This document shows, piece after piece, positions 1 to 5,457 of a stretch of DNA of 10,403 nt (the first letter of the stretch is position 1; each line of letters starts with the position of its first letter). The notes below the pieces were generated by a model. The model made no database searches. It was given only the letters and a program-made list of their open reading frames with translations, and was not told the DNA's origin. The stretch is from positions 1 through 10,403 of the forward strand of contig JAHWHE010000072.1 of assembly GCA_019323495.1 (NCBI GenBank). Direction: 5' to 3'. Source of the DNA: Candidatus Woesearchaeota archaeon. Its GTDB lineage: Archaea; Nanobdellota; Nanobdellia; Woesearchaeales; WJKV01. The position numbers were made by a program, and so were the translations under genes.

Positions 1-1559
1 CCTTCTGCAAAGATAAGCATATTCCTGTTGTTCTTGTCAACATCGTCTCCTAGCTTGAAGTCATTCCATGCCCACAAAGCTGGATCTTGCGCATCGTTTC
101 CATTGTTGTTGTCAACAAAAGGAATAACGTATCTGTTACCCTGTCTGTTGGTAAAGGTTAGCTTGTATTCATCGTCTCCTCTGCTTTCGATCAAGACAGT
201 TGAAACGCCTGTGTCAACCAGACCTTCGTATCTGATATCCCATTCAGGATTCAACATTCCTTCAGGTTCGTCAAGGTATTCCCTTAGACCATGTCCTGGA
301 GGTATGTATATGTCAGATTCTCCGCTCCTAGCATCTGGAATCAATCTGTACTTGATGCTAGTGATTTCGAAAGTCTTGTTGTTATCGATGACACTACCGC
401 AGATGGATACATAACCTTCTTCAATGTCTTCTGATGTGATTTCAACTCCTTGGCTGAATCCGTATGGACTAGTTGCGCTGTTGCAGTCACTGTATACATC
501 AGTGAACTGGATCTTGTTAGCACCAAGGAAGAATTCTACAAGGTCTCCGCCTGCAACTTCTTCTGCTTCGTTTGGCAGGATTTCCCTGATTCCTATTTCC
601 AATCCATCAGATAGAACATCTGTATCTCCATCTTCAAGTTCGTCAGTAACTTCTCCGTTTACCTTGAACTTAACGCTACCTCTGCCTTCGCTTCCGCCAG
701 TGTCTGATACAATCAATGCTTCAACTTCATAGTCTACGCCATCGATTGTGTATGTCCTGATCTCTCCTTCTTCAAGAGTGTCAGTGACATCGCCACCTAG
801 GAATTCCAAGGTAACTCTCTGGACGCTGTTTGAGATATCGATTTCACTGTCAACGAATGTGTAATCAATTCCGAACAAGTTAAAGACTTCATCTTCAAGG
901 TCATCCAGTTCGCCTTGAACAGTGCTTACAGTGCTTCCTCTGATATTGTATTCGATCTCAGATTCAAGTCCTTCTTCGAATTCAATTTCGTATTCAAAGA
1001 TAGCGTCTGTAACTGAATTTCCTTCTCTCAGATACAAGAAGTCTCCGACTTTTTCGTTTGTTTCGTCGTTTTCAGTGAACAATACTGTTGCGTTAGCCAA
1101 TATTGGATCATTGTCATTGAATCTCAAGTACTGGTTGTACTCAGTACTTCCTTCGTCGGTTGTTATAACTCCTCCTTTCAGAGCATCGAGTTCGAACTCA
1201 GTAACTGTTTCTCTAACATTACCGATAGGTTCGCCTAGTTCTAAAAGGTCGCTTGGTTCTCCAATCTCAACTGAATCACCGCTGACTGTAAGTACAGATC
1301 CGCCTCTTGCGGTTCCTGCTACACCAGCATCGCTTACAGAAGCAGCTTGGAGAGAAGCTACGATGTCCGCTGCACCAATAGTATCGATGGTCATTGCTTT
1401 AGCGCCAATTACGACTAAAGTGTTGAATATGCCATCTTCTACAAATGGGCTTGGATACTCTGCCAGATCAAATGCCATAGCACCCATCAAGGTAGCACCT
1501 GCCATACCAAGACCAGCACTAAGAGCTGCGATCTTCTTAATAGCTTTTTTGAAAGCCAT
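1..1559 (-). CDS. S-layer protein, N-terminal part (runs off left edge)
   Basis: Secreted protein that probably forms the paracrystalline cell-surface layer. The frame is open from ATG at 1559 to the window edge: 519 codons, no stop. Residues 1-29 form a signal peptide: start MAFKKAIKKIAAL, an Ala/Gly/Met-rich core, and a likely cut after AMA. The mature part opens DLAEYPSPFV, followed by VVIGAKA near residue 50 and a GAADIVASLQ segment, which is the pattern of the archaeal S_layer_N family (methanogen and DPANN S-layer proteins). The rest is very acidic and beta-rich in character. Only two cysteines are visible (359 and 387), possibly a disulfide, and there are two N-glycosylation sequons (N156-A-T, N394-K-T). 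GGAGGTG lies 9 bases before the ATG. Codons favour TTC, AAC, GAA and GGA, as expected for a highly expressed gene. No lipobox is present, so it is not an obvious LspA substrate. The missing part should hold the C-terminal S-layer domain. Confidence 0.85.
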   Translation of the reverse strand, partial: MAFKKAIKKIAALSAGLGMAGATLMGAMAFDLAEYPSPFVEDGIFNTLVVIGAKAMTIDTIGAADIVASLQAASVSDAGVAGTARGGSVLTVSGDSVEIGEPSDLLELGEPIGNVRETVTEFELDALKGGVITTDEGSTEYNQYLRFNDNDPILANATVLFTENDETNEKVGDFLYLREGNSVTDAIFEYEIEFEEGLESEIEYNIRGSTVSTVQGELDDLEDEVFNLFGIDYTFVDSEIDISNSVQRVTLEFLGGDVTDTLEEGEIRTYTIDGVDYEVEALIVSDTGGSEGRGSVKFKVNGEVTDELEDGDTDVLSDGLEIGIREILPNEAEEVAGGDLVEFFLGANKIQFTDVYSDCNSATSPYGFSQGVEITSEDIEEGYVSICGSVIDNNKTFEITSIKYRLIPDARSGESDIYIPPGHGLREYLDEPEGMLNPEWDIRYEGLVDTGVSTVLIESRGDDEYKLTFTNRQGNRYVIPFVDNNNGNDAQDPALWAWNDFKLGDDVDKNNRNMLIFAE

Positions 1560-1568
1560 TATCCGAAA

Positions 1569-1575
1569 CACCTCC
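1569..1575 (-). promoter_or_regulatory. Strong Shine-Dalgarno site of the S-layer gene
   Basis: On the minus strand GGAGGTG sits 9 bases before the ATG at 1559. It is the longest match to the 16S rRNA tail in the window and fixes the start codon. It also implies a leadered mRNA, unlike several neighbouring genes. Confidence 0.85.
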
Positions 1576-1822
1576 GTGTTTTTTTTCTGTTTTTTTTGGT
1601 TGCCAAAAACCGTTGTTATTTGCCAAAACCCCGTTCTCTTGGCTCAATGTTTTGTCTGTGTGTTTGGATACACATACTAACGGTACATATATCCGTTATT
1701 GTTTTTGCTTGTTGTCGTCGGTTTATCGAGAGTATTACTGCTAACACTCTATTGATTGTAAATCAGGTTTGGTTTATAAACATTTATATGCTTTAGCATA
1801 CAAGTTATCAACCACAACGCCC

Positions 1823-1846
1823 AAAACCCGCGAATTCGAGGGTTTT
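1823..1846. repeat. 24-base near-perfect palindrome
   Basis: Arms AAAACCC and GGGTTTT flank a perfect CGAATTCG core, separated from it by one mismatched base on each side (G and A). As RNA it could fold into a hairpin; as DNA it could bind a dimeric regulator. It lies inside the S-layer upstream region, between the TATA-like elements near 1907 and 1785. It has no clean T-run on the minus strand, so an intrinsic terminator for S-layer-strand transcripts is less likely than an operator or leader structure. Confidence 0.5.
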
Positions 1847-2187
1847 AGCCTGTTTTCAATGTTGTTACTCCACAATAAAAAACCAAGTTTTCTACTGCTT
1901 TTATTTATAAATGCTTCGGTCGATTTTTTGCTAAAATCAGCCCCTAACACCCCCGCCTGAATAAATGTGCTTTGCACTGTGCTTGATTGGCTTTGGAACC
2001 TGGCGCCCATATATAAATCTTCCTTTAGCGCATAAAAGGGATTGAAGACAGGTTACATTCAACTGATAGTATTAATAGGTGGAGATTATTTATATATAAA
2101 CTTGTTAAAGTTTCAAGAAAAAAGGCCTATTTGGGCTGCTTATACTTTACAAAACTTTACACGACTCCCATAATGATAAAAGAAGCG

Positions 2188-2192
2188 AAAAA
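2188..2192 (-). terminator. T5 terminator directly after tRNA-Leu
   Basis: On the minus strand the discriminator A of the tRNA is followed at once by TTTTT. Archaeal RNA polymerase commonly stops at such T-runs. It also shows that CCA is not encoded in the gene. Confidence 0.5.
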
Positions 2193-2276
2193 TGCGGGGG
2201 GTAGGATTCGAACCCACGTAGGCACTAAGCCAACAGGTCCTAAGCCTGTCCCGTTTGGCCGCTCCGGCACCCCCGC
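2193..2276 (-). tRNA. tRNA-Leu (anticodon UAG)
   Basis: The minus strand folds into a full class II tRNA of 84 bases including the discriminator A. The acceptor stem is GCGGGGG with CCCCCGC. The D-arm has CCG/CGG and a loop containing AGCGGCC. The anticodon stem ACAGG/CCTGT encloses loop CTTAGGA, giving anticodon UAG, which reads CUA. A 15-base variable arm with GGC/GCC stem is the leucine-type long arm. The T-arm is GTGGG-TTCGAAT-CCTAC. CCA is not encoded, so it must be added after transcription. No intron is seen. A TATA-like stretch lies about 30 bases upstream and a T5 run follows. The gene lies downstream of eL37 on the same strand. Confidence 0.95.
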
Positions 2277-2302
2277 AGCTTAAATCTGGGTTATTTTAGC
2301 AC

Positions 2303-2314
2303 TATTTTTAAAAC
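2303..2314 (-). promoter_or_regulatory. Probable promoter of tRNA-Leu
   Basis: On the minus strand TTTTAAAAATAG is centred about 32 bases before the tRNA 5' end, slightly farther than the usual archaeal TATA spacing. The match is AT-rich and weak. The tRNA may instead or additionally be read from the eL37 transcript. Confidence 0.35.
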
Positions 2315-2350
2315 TATCTGTTTAGTCTACCACTAAGAAAACCTAGAAAA

Positions 2351-2515
2351 CTATTTCTTCTGCCAGCTGTAAGTTCTAAGTTTAGGGCTTGCTCCATAAC
2401 CGCAGCTTGCACACTTCTTTTTTCTAATGTGATAGCTATGGCTGCCGCATCTTCTGCAATAGATGTGGCTCTTGCCCTTTGAGTGCATACCCATTGAAGG
2501 AGTTCCTTTTGTCAT
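2351..2515 (-). CDS. rpl37e: Large-subunit ribosomal protein eL37
   Basis: A 54-residue zinc-ribbon protein of the 50S subunit, found only in archaea and eukaryotes. It begins MTKGTPSMGMHSKGKSH, the family's hallmark N-terminus. A zinc site follows: C20-x2-C23 (CRRC) and C35-x2-C38 (CASC), with RKKKCASCGYG between and after. It ends LRTYSWQKK, matching the usual RSYSW-Q-K ending. Length is normal for archaeal eL37. Start at 2515 is supported by the conserved N-terminus, and a weak purine-rich AGGTAGGG lies just upstream. It follows the LSm gene by 56 bases on the same strand, a pairing common in archaea, so the two are probably co-transcribed. T-rich sequence after the stop (TTTTCTAGGTTTTC) may end the transcript. 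The protein is rich in Lys, Arg and His, as expected for an rRNA binder. Confidence 0.95.
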   Translation of the reverse strand: MTKGTPSMGMHSKGKSHIYCRRCGSHSYHIRKKKCASCGYGASPKLRTYSWQKK

Positions 2516-2571
2516 TTTCCCTACCTATTATTTACTGTTATATTGATCTGTTTGATATAATTTTGCTGTAA

Positions 2572-2796
2572 TTATTCTAAACTGATGCTGACTATTGTGT
2601 CTCCTCTTATGAAAACAGTTCCTAGTTTTCTCTTGGCTTCTCCGTCAACTCTTTCTTCTGCATCCTCAAGAACAGTATTGATGTGTATGTCAAATGCTCT
2701 TAAGGTGCCTATGAATTGTTTGCTGTTTTTCAAGTCGATAATTACTCTTTTATCTCGTCCTTTGTTCAATGCATCTAGTGGTCTTGCTTGGTCCAT
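2572..2796 (-). CDS. Sm-like archaeal protein (LSm/SmAP)
   Basis: A 74-residue Sm-fold protein, expected to form a heptameric ring that binds U-rich RNA and takes part in RNA metabolism. The Sm1 motif covers about residues 12-46 with the AFDIHIN segment (D36 and N40, RNA-binding loop) and TVLEDAEE. Sm2 covers about 56-72 with GTVFIRGDTIVSI, including the R-G-D loop typical of SmAPs. The frame extends 20 codons further upstream, but ATG at 2796 is preferred: GGAGGGG lies about 8-14 bases before it, and the family begins at this point. Upstream is a TATA-like CTTTAAATATAG at about 2858-2869, giving a short leader with this SD site. eL37 follows 56 bases downstream. The LSm-eL37 pair is a known archaeal arrangement and suggests co-expression with the translation machinery. 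Confidence 0.93.
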   Translation of the reverse strand: MDQARPLDALNKGRDKRVIIDLKNSKQFIGTLRAFDIHINTVLEDAEERVDGEAKRKLGTVFIRGDTIVSISLE

Positions 2797-2856
2797 TTTT
2801 ATTTCCCCTCCATAAAATAAAATAAAATGGTTATTGTACAAGCTCAAAAAACCCAA

Positions 2857-2869
2857 CTATATTTAAAGC
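2857..2869 (-). promoter_or_regulatory. Promoter of the LSm-eL37 unit
   Basis: CTTTAAATATAG on the minus strand lies about 65 bases before the LSm ATG. Transcription would begin near 2835, leaving a leader of roughly 35-40 bases that includes the GGAGGGG ribosome site. Confidence 0.5.
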
Positions 2870-2895
2870 TTATTATTTTATTTGTTAAATATTCC

Positions 2896-2910
2896 CAAAG
2901 TTTTATAAAC
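2896..2910 (+). promoter_or_regulatory. BRE/TATA promoter of eS8 (leaderless)
   Basis: CCAAAG followed by TTTTATAAAC fits the archaeal BRE/TATA pattern. Its centre is about 29 bases before the ATG at 2934, so transcription should begin at or within a few bases of the start codon. No Shine-Dalgarno sequence lies between. It is divergent from the LSm promoter about 40 bases away. Confidence 0.6.
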
Positions 2911-2933
2911 CTCACATTATTTTTCGACTCAAA

Positions 2934-3311
2934 ATGGCTATTTCACAACATAAAAGCAAAAGAAAATTCAGTGGCGGACGATGTCGCAGTGCAAGAAAAA
3001 AGAGAGTTTTCGAGCTGGGAGGAAATCCTGCCATGACGACTATTGCCGAGACAAGAAAAAGAACAGTTAGAGGGAAATTCAAGACAATAAAACAAAAAAT
3101 ACTTTCTACTGAAACTGTTAATTTGATTGATAAAAAAACAGGCAAATGCATTAAAGCAAAGATCAAGACAGTTGTTGACAATCCTGCTAACAAAAACTTT
3201 GTAAGACGAAATATCCTGACAAGAGGGACCATAATCGACACAGACAAAGGAAAGGCAAAGATCACTTCAAGGCCGGGTCAGCAAGGCACATTGAACGCAG
3301 TTCTTATTTAA
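2934..3311 (+). CDS. rps8e: Small-subunit ribosomal protein eS8
   Basis: A 125-residue 30S protein, the archaeal short form of eukaryotic S8. Family marks are clear. The N-terminus MAISQHKSKRKFSGGRCRSA is followed by KKRVFELGGNPAMTTI at about 23-38. A central IKTVVDNPANKNFVRRNILTRG covers about 77-98, and the C-terminal SRPGQQGTLNAVLI lies at about 112-125. The length is normal. The protein is strongly basic in its first half, as expected for an rRNA binder. The start ATG at 2934 is confirmed by the conserved N-terminus and by a TATA box about 29 bases upstream, implying a leaderless mRNA. A TTTTT run at 3315-3319 just after the stop probably ends transcription, and the next gene has its own promoter. 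Confidence 0.96.
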   Translation: MAISQHKSKRKFSGGRCRSARKKRVFELGGNPAMTTIAETRKRTVRGKFKTIKQKILSTETVNLIDKKTGKCIKAKIKTVVDNPANKNFVRRNILTRGTIIDTDKGKAKITSRPGQQGTLNAVLI

Positions 3312-3314
3312 TTG

Positions 3315-3319
3315 TTTTT
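3315..3319 (+). terminator. T-run after eS8
   Basis: TTTTT begins 4 bases after the eS8 stop, without a preceding hairpin. Short T-runs can suffice for archaeal termination, and the next gene has its own TATA box at about 3344-3354. Confidence 0.35.
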
Positions 3320-3342
3320 CATCACCGACAGTTGACTCCATT

Positions 3343-3354
3343 ATTTTTATATAT
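3343..3354 (+). promoter_or_regulatory. TATA promoter of the polybasic membrane protein
   Basis: ATTTTTATATAT is centred about 29 bases before the ATG at 3379, the spacing expected for a leaderless transcript starting at that ATG. This argues against the in-frame TTG at 3358, which would lie upstream of the transcription start. Confidence 0.5.
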
Positions 3355-3378
3355 TTCTTGAAATTCATCCTGAATAAG

Positions 3379-3945
3379 ATGGGGGGAAAAAATACAACCG
3401 GAAAACTTTTTTATTTTATCGGAGTAATTATCCTGATATATCTTTCTGTAAAGAATCCTTCAACATTCTACACAGGATGGCTAGTATTGTACCTATTGAT
3501 AGGCATCATATTAATCAGAAATTCATTGGCTTTAACAGTTTTCTTTGCAATAAACATACTGCTTTCACTGGCCTTTTATGTTCAGCACGGATATCTTAAG
3601 TTCATCGGCCTTGTGCTCGTTACATTGATTGGCTTCATCGCAAGCATAGGAGCTGTCAAGCCGAAAAAAGTTGTTCGCAGAAAGAAAAGAGCAGCGAAGC
3701 TAGAACGAAAAGCAGAGCAGATAAAAAAAGAGCTTGACGGCATTGACGGCAAGATTCCGAAAGTAGAAGTCTACGGCAAGGAAGAAGCAAAAGAGAAAGC
3801 ATCTAAAGCGGCTGCCAAAAAAAAGGCCGGCAAGACAAAGAGAGCAAAACGAAAAGCAAAGAAGACAACGAAAACCAGGAGAAAAACAGCAAAAAAATCT
3901 CCAAAAAGAGCGCGAAAAAAGAGCAGAAGAAAAAAAAGGAAGTAA
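3379..3945 (+). CDS. Four-helix membrane protein with Lys/Arg-rich tail
   Basis: Function not recognised. The 188-residue protein has two halves. Residues 1-92 hold four predicted membrane helices (about 10-25, 33-47, 50-69, 73-92) joined by short loops. Residues 94-188 are a hydrophilic tail. The first part of the tail (about 96-125) is helix-forming with KRAAKLERKAEQIKKEL. The last 50 residues are almost only Lys, Arg, Ala, Thr and Ser, resembling the tails of histone H1-like proteins. By the positive-inside rule the tail should be cytoplasmic, where it could bind nucleic acid or ribosomes; this is inference. The frame could begin at TTG 3358 (195 residues), but the TATA spacing favours ATG 3379. 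The gene converges on lspA with 27 bases between the stops. Low-complexity tails can mislead homology searches, so the membrane half should be searched alone. Confidence 0.75.
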   Translation: MGGKNTTGKLFYFIGVIILIYLSVKNPSTFYTGWLVLYLLIGIILIRNSLALTVFFAINILLSLAFYVQHGYLKFIGLVLVTLIGFIASIGAVKPKKVVRRKKRAAKLERKAEQIKKELDGIDGKIPKVEVYGKEEAKEKASKAAAKKKAGKTKRAKRKAKKTTKTRRKTAKKSPKRARKKSRRKKRK

Positions 3946-3948
3946 TGA

Positions 3949-3972
3949 TTAAAAATATTTAAAATTAATTTT
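3949..3972. terminator. AT-rich convergent terminator region
   Basis: Between two convergent stop codons, AAATATTT and the perfect 12-base palindrome AAAATTAATTTT (3961-3972) provide A- and T-runs on both strands. This could end transcripts from both directions. Confidence 0.4.
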
Positions 3973-4425
3973 CTATTTCTCTTTCCAAAAATAAAAAATC
4001 AATAACAGGATACTGATTGTAATCACAATGTCAGCAATATTGAAGACAGGCCAGATCCTGAAGTCAATGAAATCCCTGACAAAGCCAAAGACCATTCTGT
4101 CAATCAGATTCCCGACAATTCCCCCCAGCAATACGGCGATTATTATCTCCAGGAAAAACTTCTTTGTCTTTAAAAAATAATAAAAAGCAACTGCAAAGGC
4201 AATCAAAGAGATGATTACCAAAAGCCACCATCTTCCCTGCAATGTTCCGAAACCCGCACCAAGGTTCTGCACAAAAGTTATATGCAATACATTCTTGATG
4301 ACAGGAATAGATTCATCAAGCCTGCTGGTTAAGAATTTAGATGCCTGATCAATCGCAATAATTATTGCAGTTATTAGAAGGATCAAGAATTTATGTTTCC
4401 ATTTGATCTCTTTTACTGTCACCAT
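3973..4425 (-). CDS. lspA: Signal peptidase II homologue (prolipoprotein peptidase)
   Basis: An integral-membrane aspartic protease that in bacteria removes signal peptides from lipid-modified prolipoproteins. The 150 residues are close to the usual length, with four hydrophobic segments (about 11-28, 66-85, 90-106, 126-147). Family motifs are present in order: IDQASK (D26, K30); VQNLGAGFG (N54); GNLIDR at 105-110; RDFID with D118; FNIAD with D132. D118 and D132 correspond by spacing to the catalytic Asp pair. It therefore looks intact. Start ATG at 4425 overlaps the preceding coiled-coil gene by 7 bases (ATGGTGA), so translation is probably coupled. It is the last gene of a three-gene unit. 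LspA is a bacterial hallmark and is rare in archaea, so a lineage-specific acquisition or an altered substrate is possible. No matching prolipoprotein or Lgt is visible here. Confidence 0.88.
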   Translation of the reverse strand: MVTVKEIKWKHKFLILLITAIIIAIDQASKFLTSRLDESIPVIKNVLHITFVQNLGAGFGTLQGRWWLLVIISLIAFAVAFYYFLKTKKFFLEIIIAVLLGGIVGNLIDRMVFGFVRDFIDFRIWPVFNIADIVITISILLLIFYFWKEK

Positions 4426-4793
4426 CTTTTCTCTGTACTCTGTTCTGCTGCCGCTATTCTTTCCAAGTTGGCAAGTCTTTGGTTTATGCTTTCTATCTGC
4501 GCTTTTATCGCATCCAATTTGCTCGATATTATCTCCAGATCTTTGCTTATCATGCTCGGCTCCTCAACACGCAAAGGCGCCTCCCTCAACGGATGTTCAG
4601 CTATAGTTGGAGCAGACATCCGTTCTTCTTCTCCAAAACGCGTCTTGAACTCTCCGAATTCGTGCACCACCGGTTCTGTTTCCCTAAGCTTGAATTCTTT
4701 TTTCGGGCTCTCGAAACTTTTTTCCAAATCTTCTAGTTCTTCATCAAGTTTTCCAAAAGGCTTCTTTTTTTTCCTAAAGAATCCCAATGCCAT
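4419..4793 (-). CDS. Small coiled-coil protein of unknown function
   Basis: Function not recognised. The 124-residue soluble protein starts MALGFFRKKKKPFGKLDEE, a basic patch followed by acidic helix-forming sequence to about residue 35. A polar, probably disordered stretch covers about 36-80, containing two Pro-Leu-Arg-rich segments. A heptad-patterned coiled coil from about 82 to 117 (SKDLEIISSKLDAIKAQIES, then INQRLANLERI) should drive oligomerisation. There is no signal peptide or membrane helix. GAGGTG lies 4-9 bases before the ATG and supports the start. The gene overlaps its upstream neighbour's stop by one base (TAATG) and overlaps lspA by 7 bases, so all three are likely translated together. 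Small proteins with this plan, a basic N-terminus plus a C-terminal coiled coil, are common in DPANN genomes. The context suggests a cytoplasmic partner of a membrane complex, but this is inference. Confidence 0.8.
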   Translation of the reverse strand: MALGFFRKKKKPFGKLDEELEDLEKSFESPKKEFKLRETEPVVHEFGEFKTRFGEEERMSAPTIAEHPLREAPLRVEEPSMISKDLEIISSKLDAIKAQIESINQRLANLERIAAAEQSTEKRW

Positions 4794-5413
4794 TATTTCA
4801 CCTCATTTTTGAATCCGAAAATTCCTGACAAGAATCTGGGAGCTCTTCTGATGTACTTGTTCAAAGCCCTGTCAGGAAGAGATTCGATATTGCCCTTCCT
4901 GTATTGCTCTATGAAAAAATCAGAATCGTATTCACTTATCAATTCAGAGAAAACATCTCCTTTTTCTTCAGCATCTTCTGCAGAAAAAACAAGACCTACT
5001 GCTTCCCCCCTGGACATCTGGGTTCCATCAAAAGTTACTGTTTCTAATCTTACTGCCTCCAACGCATTTCGGTTGAATATGAAGGCATTGTGCCTGTTCT
5101 CCAGCCATGCAGATCTGTCAGTGCTTTTTATCTCTGCCAGTTCTTCTGCCGAAAACAGGTTGAAAGGCTTGCTCTCAAAGCCCGCGATTATCTCTCCTTC
5201 GTTCTGAACCAGGAAAAGATTCTTTTCTTCAAGCTCTTTCACATATTTAGAAAAATCATACTGCACATATATCAGGAAAATTATTGAGATGATTATCCCG
5301 ATCGTGATTACATACATCAAGATCGTGCCAGCAAATCGCAGAAATTTGTGGATTAAAACAACTGCTATGAAAAGAATAATCATAAAAGCAACCAAGATAA
5401 ATATTGTCTCCAT
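4793..5413 (-). CDS. Two-helix membrane protein with soluble C-terminal domain
   Basis: Function not recognised. It has 206 residues from ATG at 5413. Membrane helices lie at about 4-21 and 29-50, joined by a short basic loop (HKFLRF). After them come about 155 residues of mixed, mostly acidic soluble sequence beginning YDFSKYVKELEEKN. The soluble domain includes FNLFSAEELAEIKSTD (about 84-99), a GEIIAGFES strand segment, and a basic end with RRAPRFLSGIFGF. The basic loop suggests both ends face outside, but this is uncertain. The frame extends 16 codons upstream; ATG 5413 is chosen because GAGG lies 6 bases before it and the upstream extension carries no conserved-looking sequence. A TATA-like TTATATACT at about 5437-5446 lies in the gap after the HAD gene. 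It heads the unit with the coiled-coil gene and lspA. Confidence 0.8.
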   Translation of the reverse strand: METIFILVAFMIILFIAVVLIHKFLRFAGTILMYVITIGIIISIIFLIYVQYDFSKYVKELEEKNLFLVQNEGEIIAGFESKPFNLFSAEELAEIKSTDRSAWLENRHNAFIFNRNALEAVRLETVTFDGTQMSRGEAVGLVFSAEDAEEKGDVFSELISEYDSDFFIEQYRKGNIESLPDRALNKYIRRAPRFLSGIFGFKNEVK

Positions 5414-5435
5414 GGTCTTCCTCTTTATTAAACAT

Positions 5436-5447
5436 AGTATATAAGGT
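5436..5447 (-). promoter_or_regulatory. Promoter of the membrane protein-lspA unit
   Basis: ACCTTATATACT on the minus strand lies in the 44-base gap between the HAD stop and the ATG at 5413. Its centre is about 28 bases before that ATG, so the mRNA could be nearly leaderless. The GAGG at 5420-5423 would then lie at or outside the 5' end, so one of the two signals may be fortuitous. Confidence 0.45.
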
Positions 5448-5457
5448 TTTCTGTCAA

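Larger units (their letters stand above)
1560..2192 (-). promoter_or_regulatory. Long S-layer upstream region with serial TATA-like elements
   Basis: This stretch of about 630 bases holds no convincing gene. On the minus strand it carries five TATA-like elements. They are TTTATATATAAA at 2089-2100, ATTTATATAT preceded by GGAAG near 2009-2018, ATTTATAAAT preceded by CGAAG near 1903-1912, CATATAAATG followed by TTTATAAACC at 1771-1790, and GGATATATGT at 1685-1694. Archaeal promoters have a purine-rich BRE followed by TTTATA-like boxes, and the elements near 2013 and 1907 fit best. All point toward the S-layer gene, giving possible leaders of roughly 100 to 500 bases. AT-richness alone can produce some TATA matches, so how many are active is unknown. 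A small untranslated RNA starting near 1990 cannot be excluded. Confidence 0.45.

Noticed and set aside
28..732. Plus-strand open frames of 128 and 102 residues
   Set aside because: Both are antisense shadows of the S-layer gene with Ser/Leu-rich composition and no domain signature or promoter.
922..1680. Plus-strand 252-residue open frame
   Set aside because: It lies antisense to the S-layer gene, is Ser/Pro/Leu-rich low-complexity sequence, and arises from the codon bias of the real minus-strand gene.
1774..2010. Minus-strand 78-residue open frame in the S-layer upstream region
   Set aside because: Its ATG is part of a TATA-like element, there is no ribosome site, and the sequence has no protein-like pattern.
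2193..2276. tRNA gene as an integration site for a mobile element
   Set aside because: No integrase, no duplicated tRNA 3' end and no direct repeat of the tRNA sequence were found in the window.
2585..2815. Plus-strand 76-residue frame opposite LSm
   Set aside because: It is entirely antisense to a well-supported Sm-fold gene.
2912..3265. Minus-strand 117-residue hydrophobic frame
   Set aside because: It lies antisense to eS8; its hydrophobicity results from reading Lys/Arg codons in reverse.
4393..4812. Plus-strand frames of 139, 67 and 85 residues
   Set aside because: They are antisense to the coiled-coil gene, Ser/Phe-rich, and lack a promoter or ribosome site.
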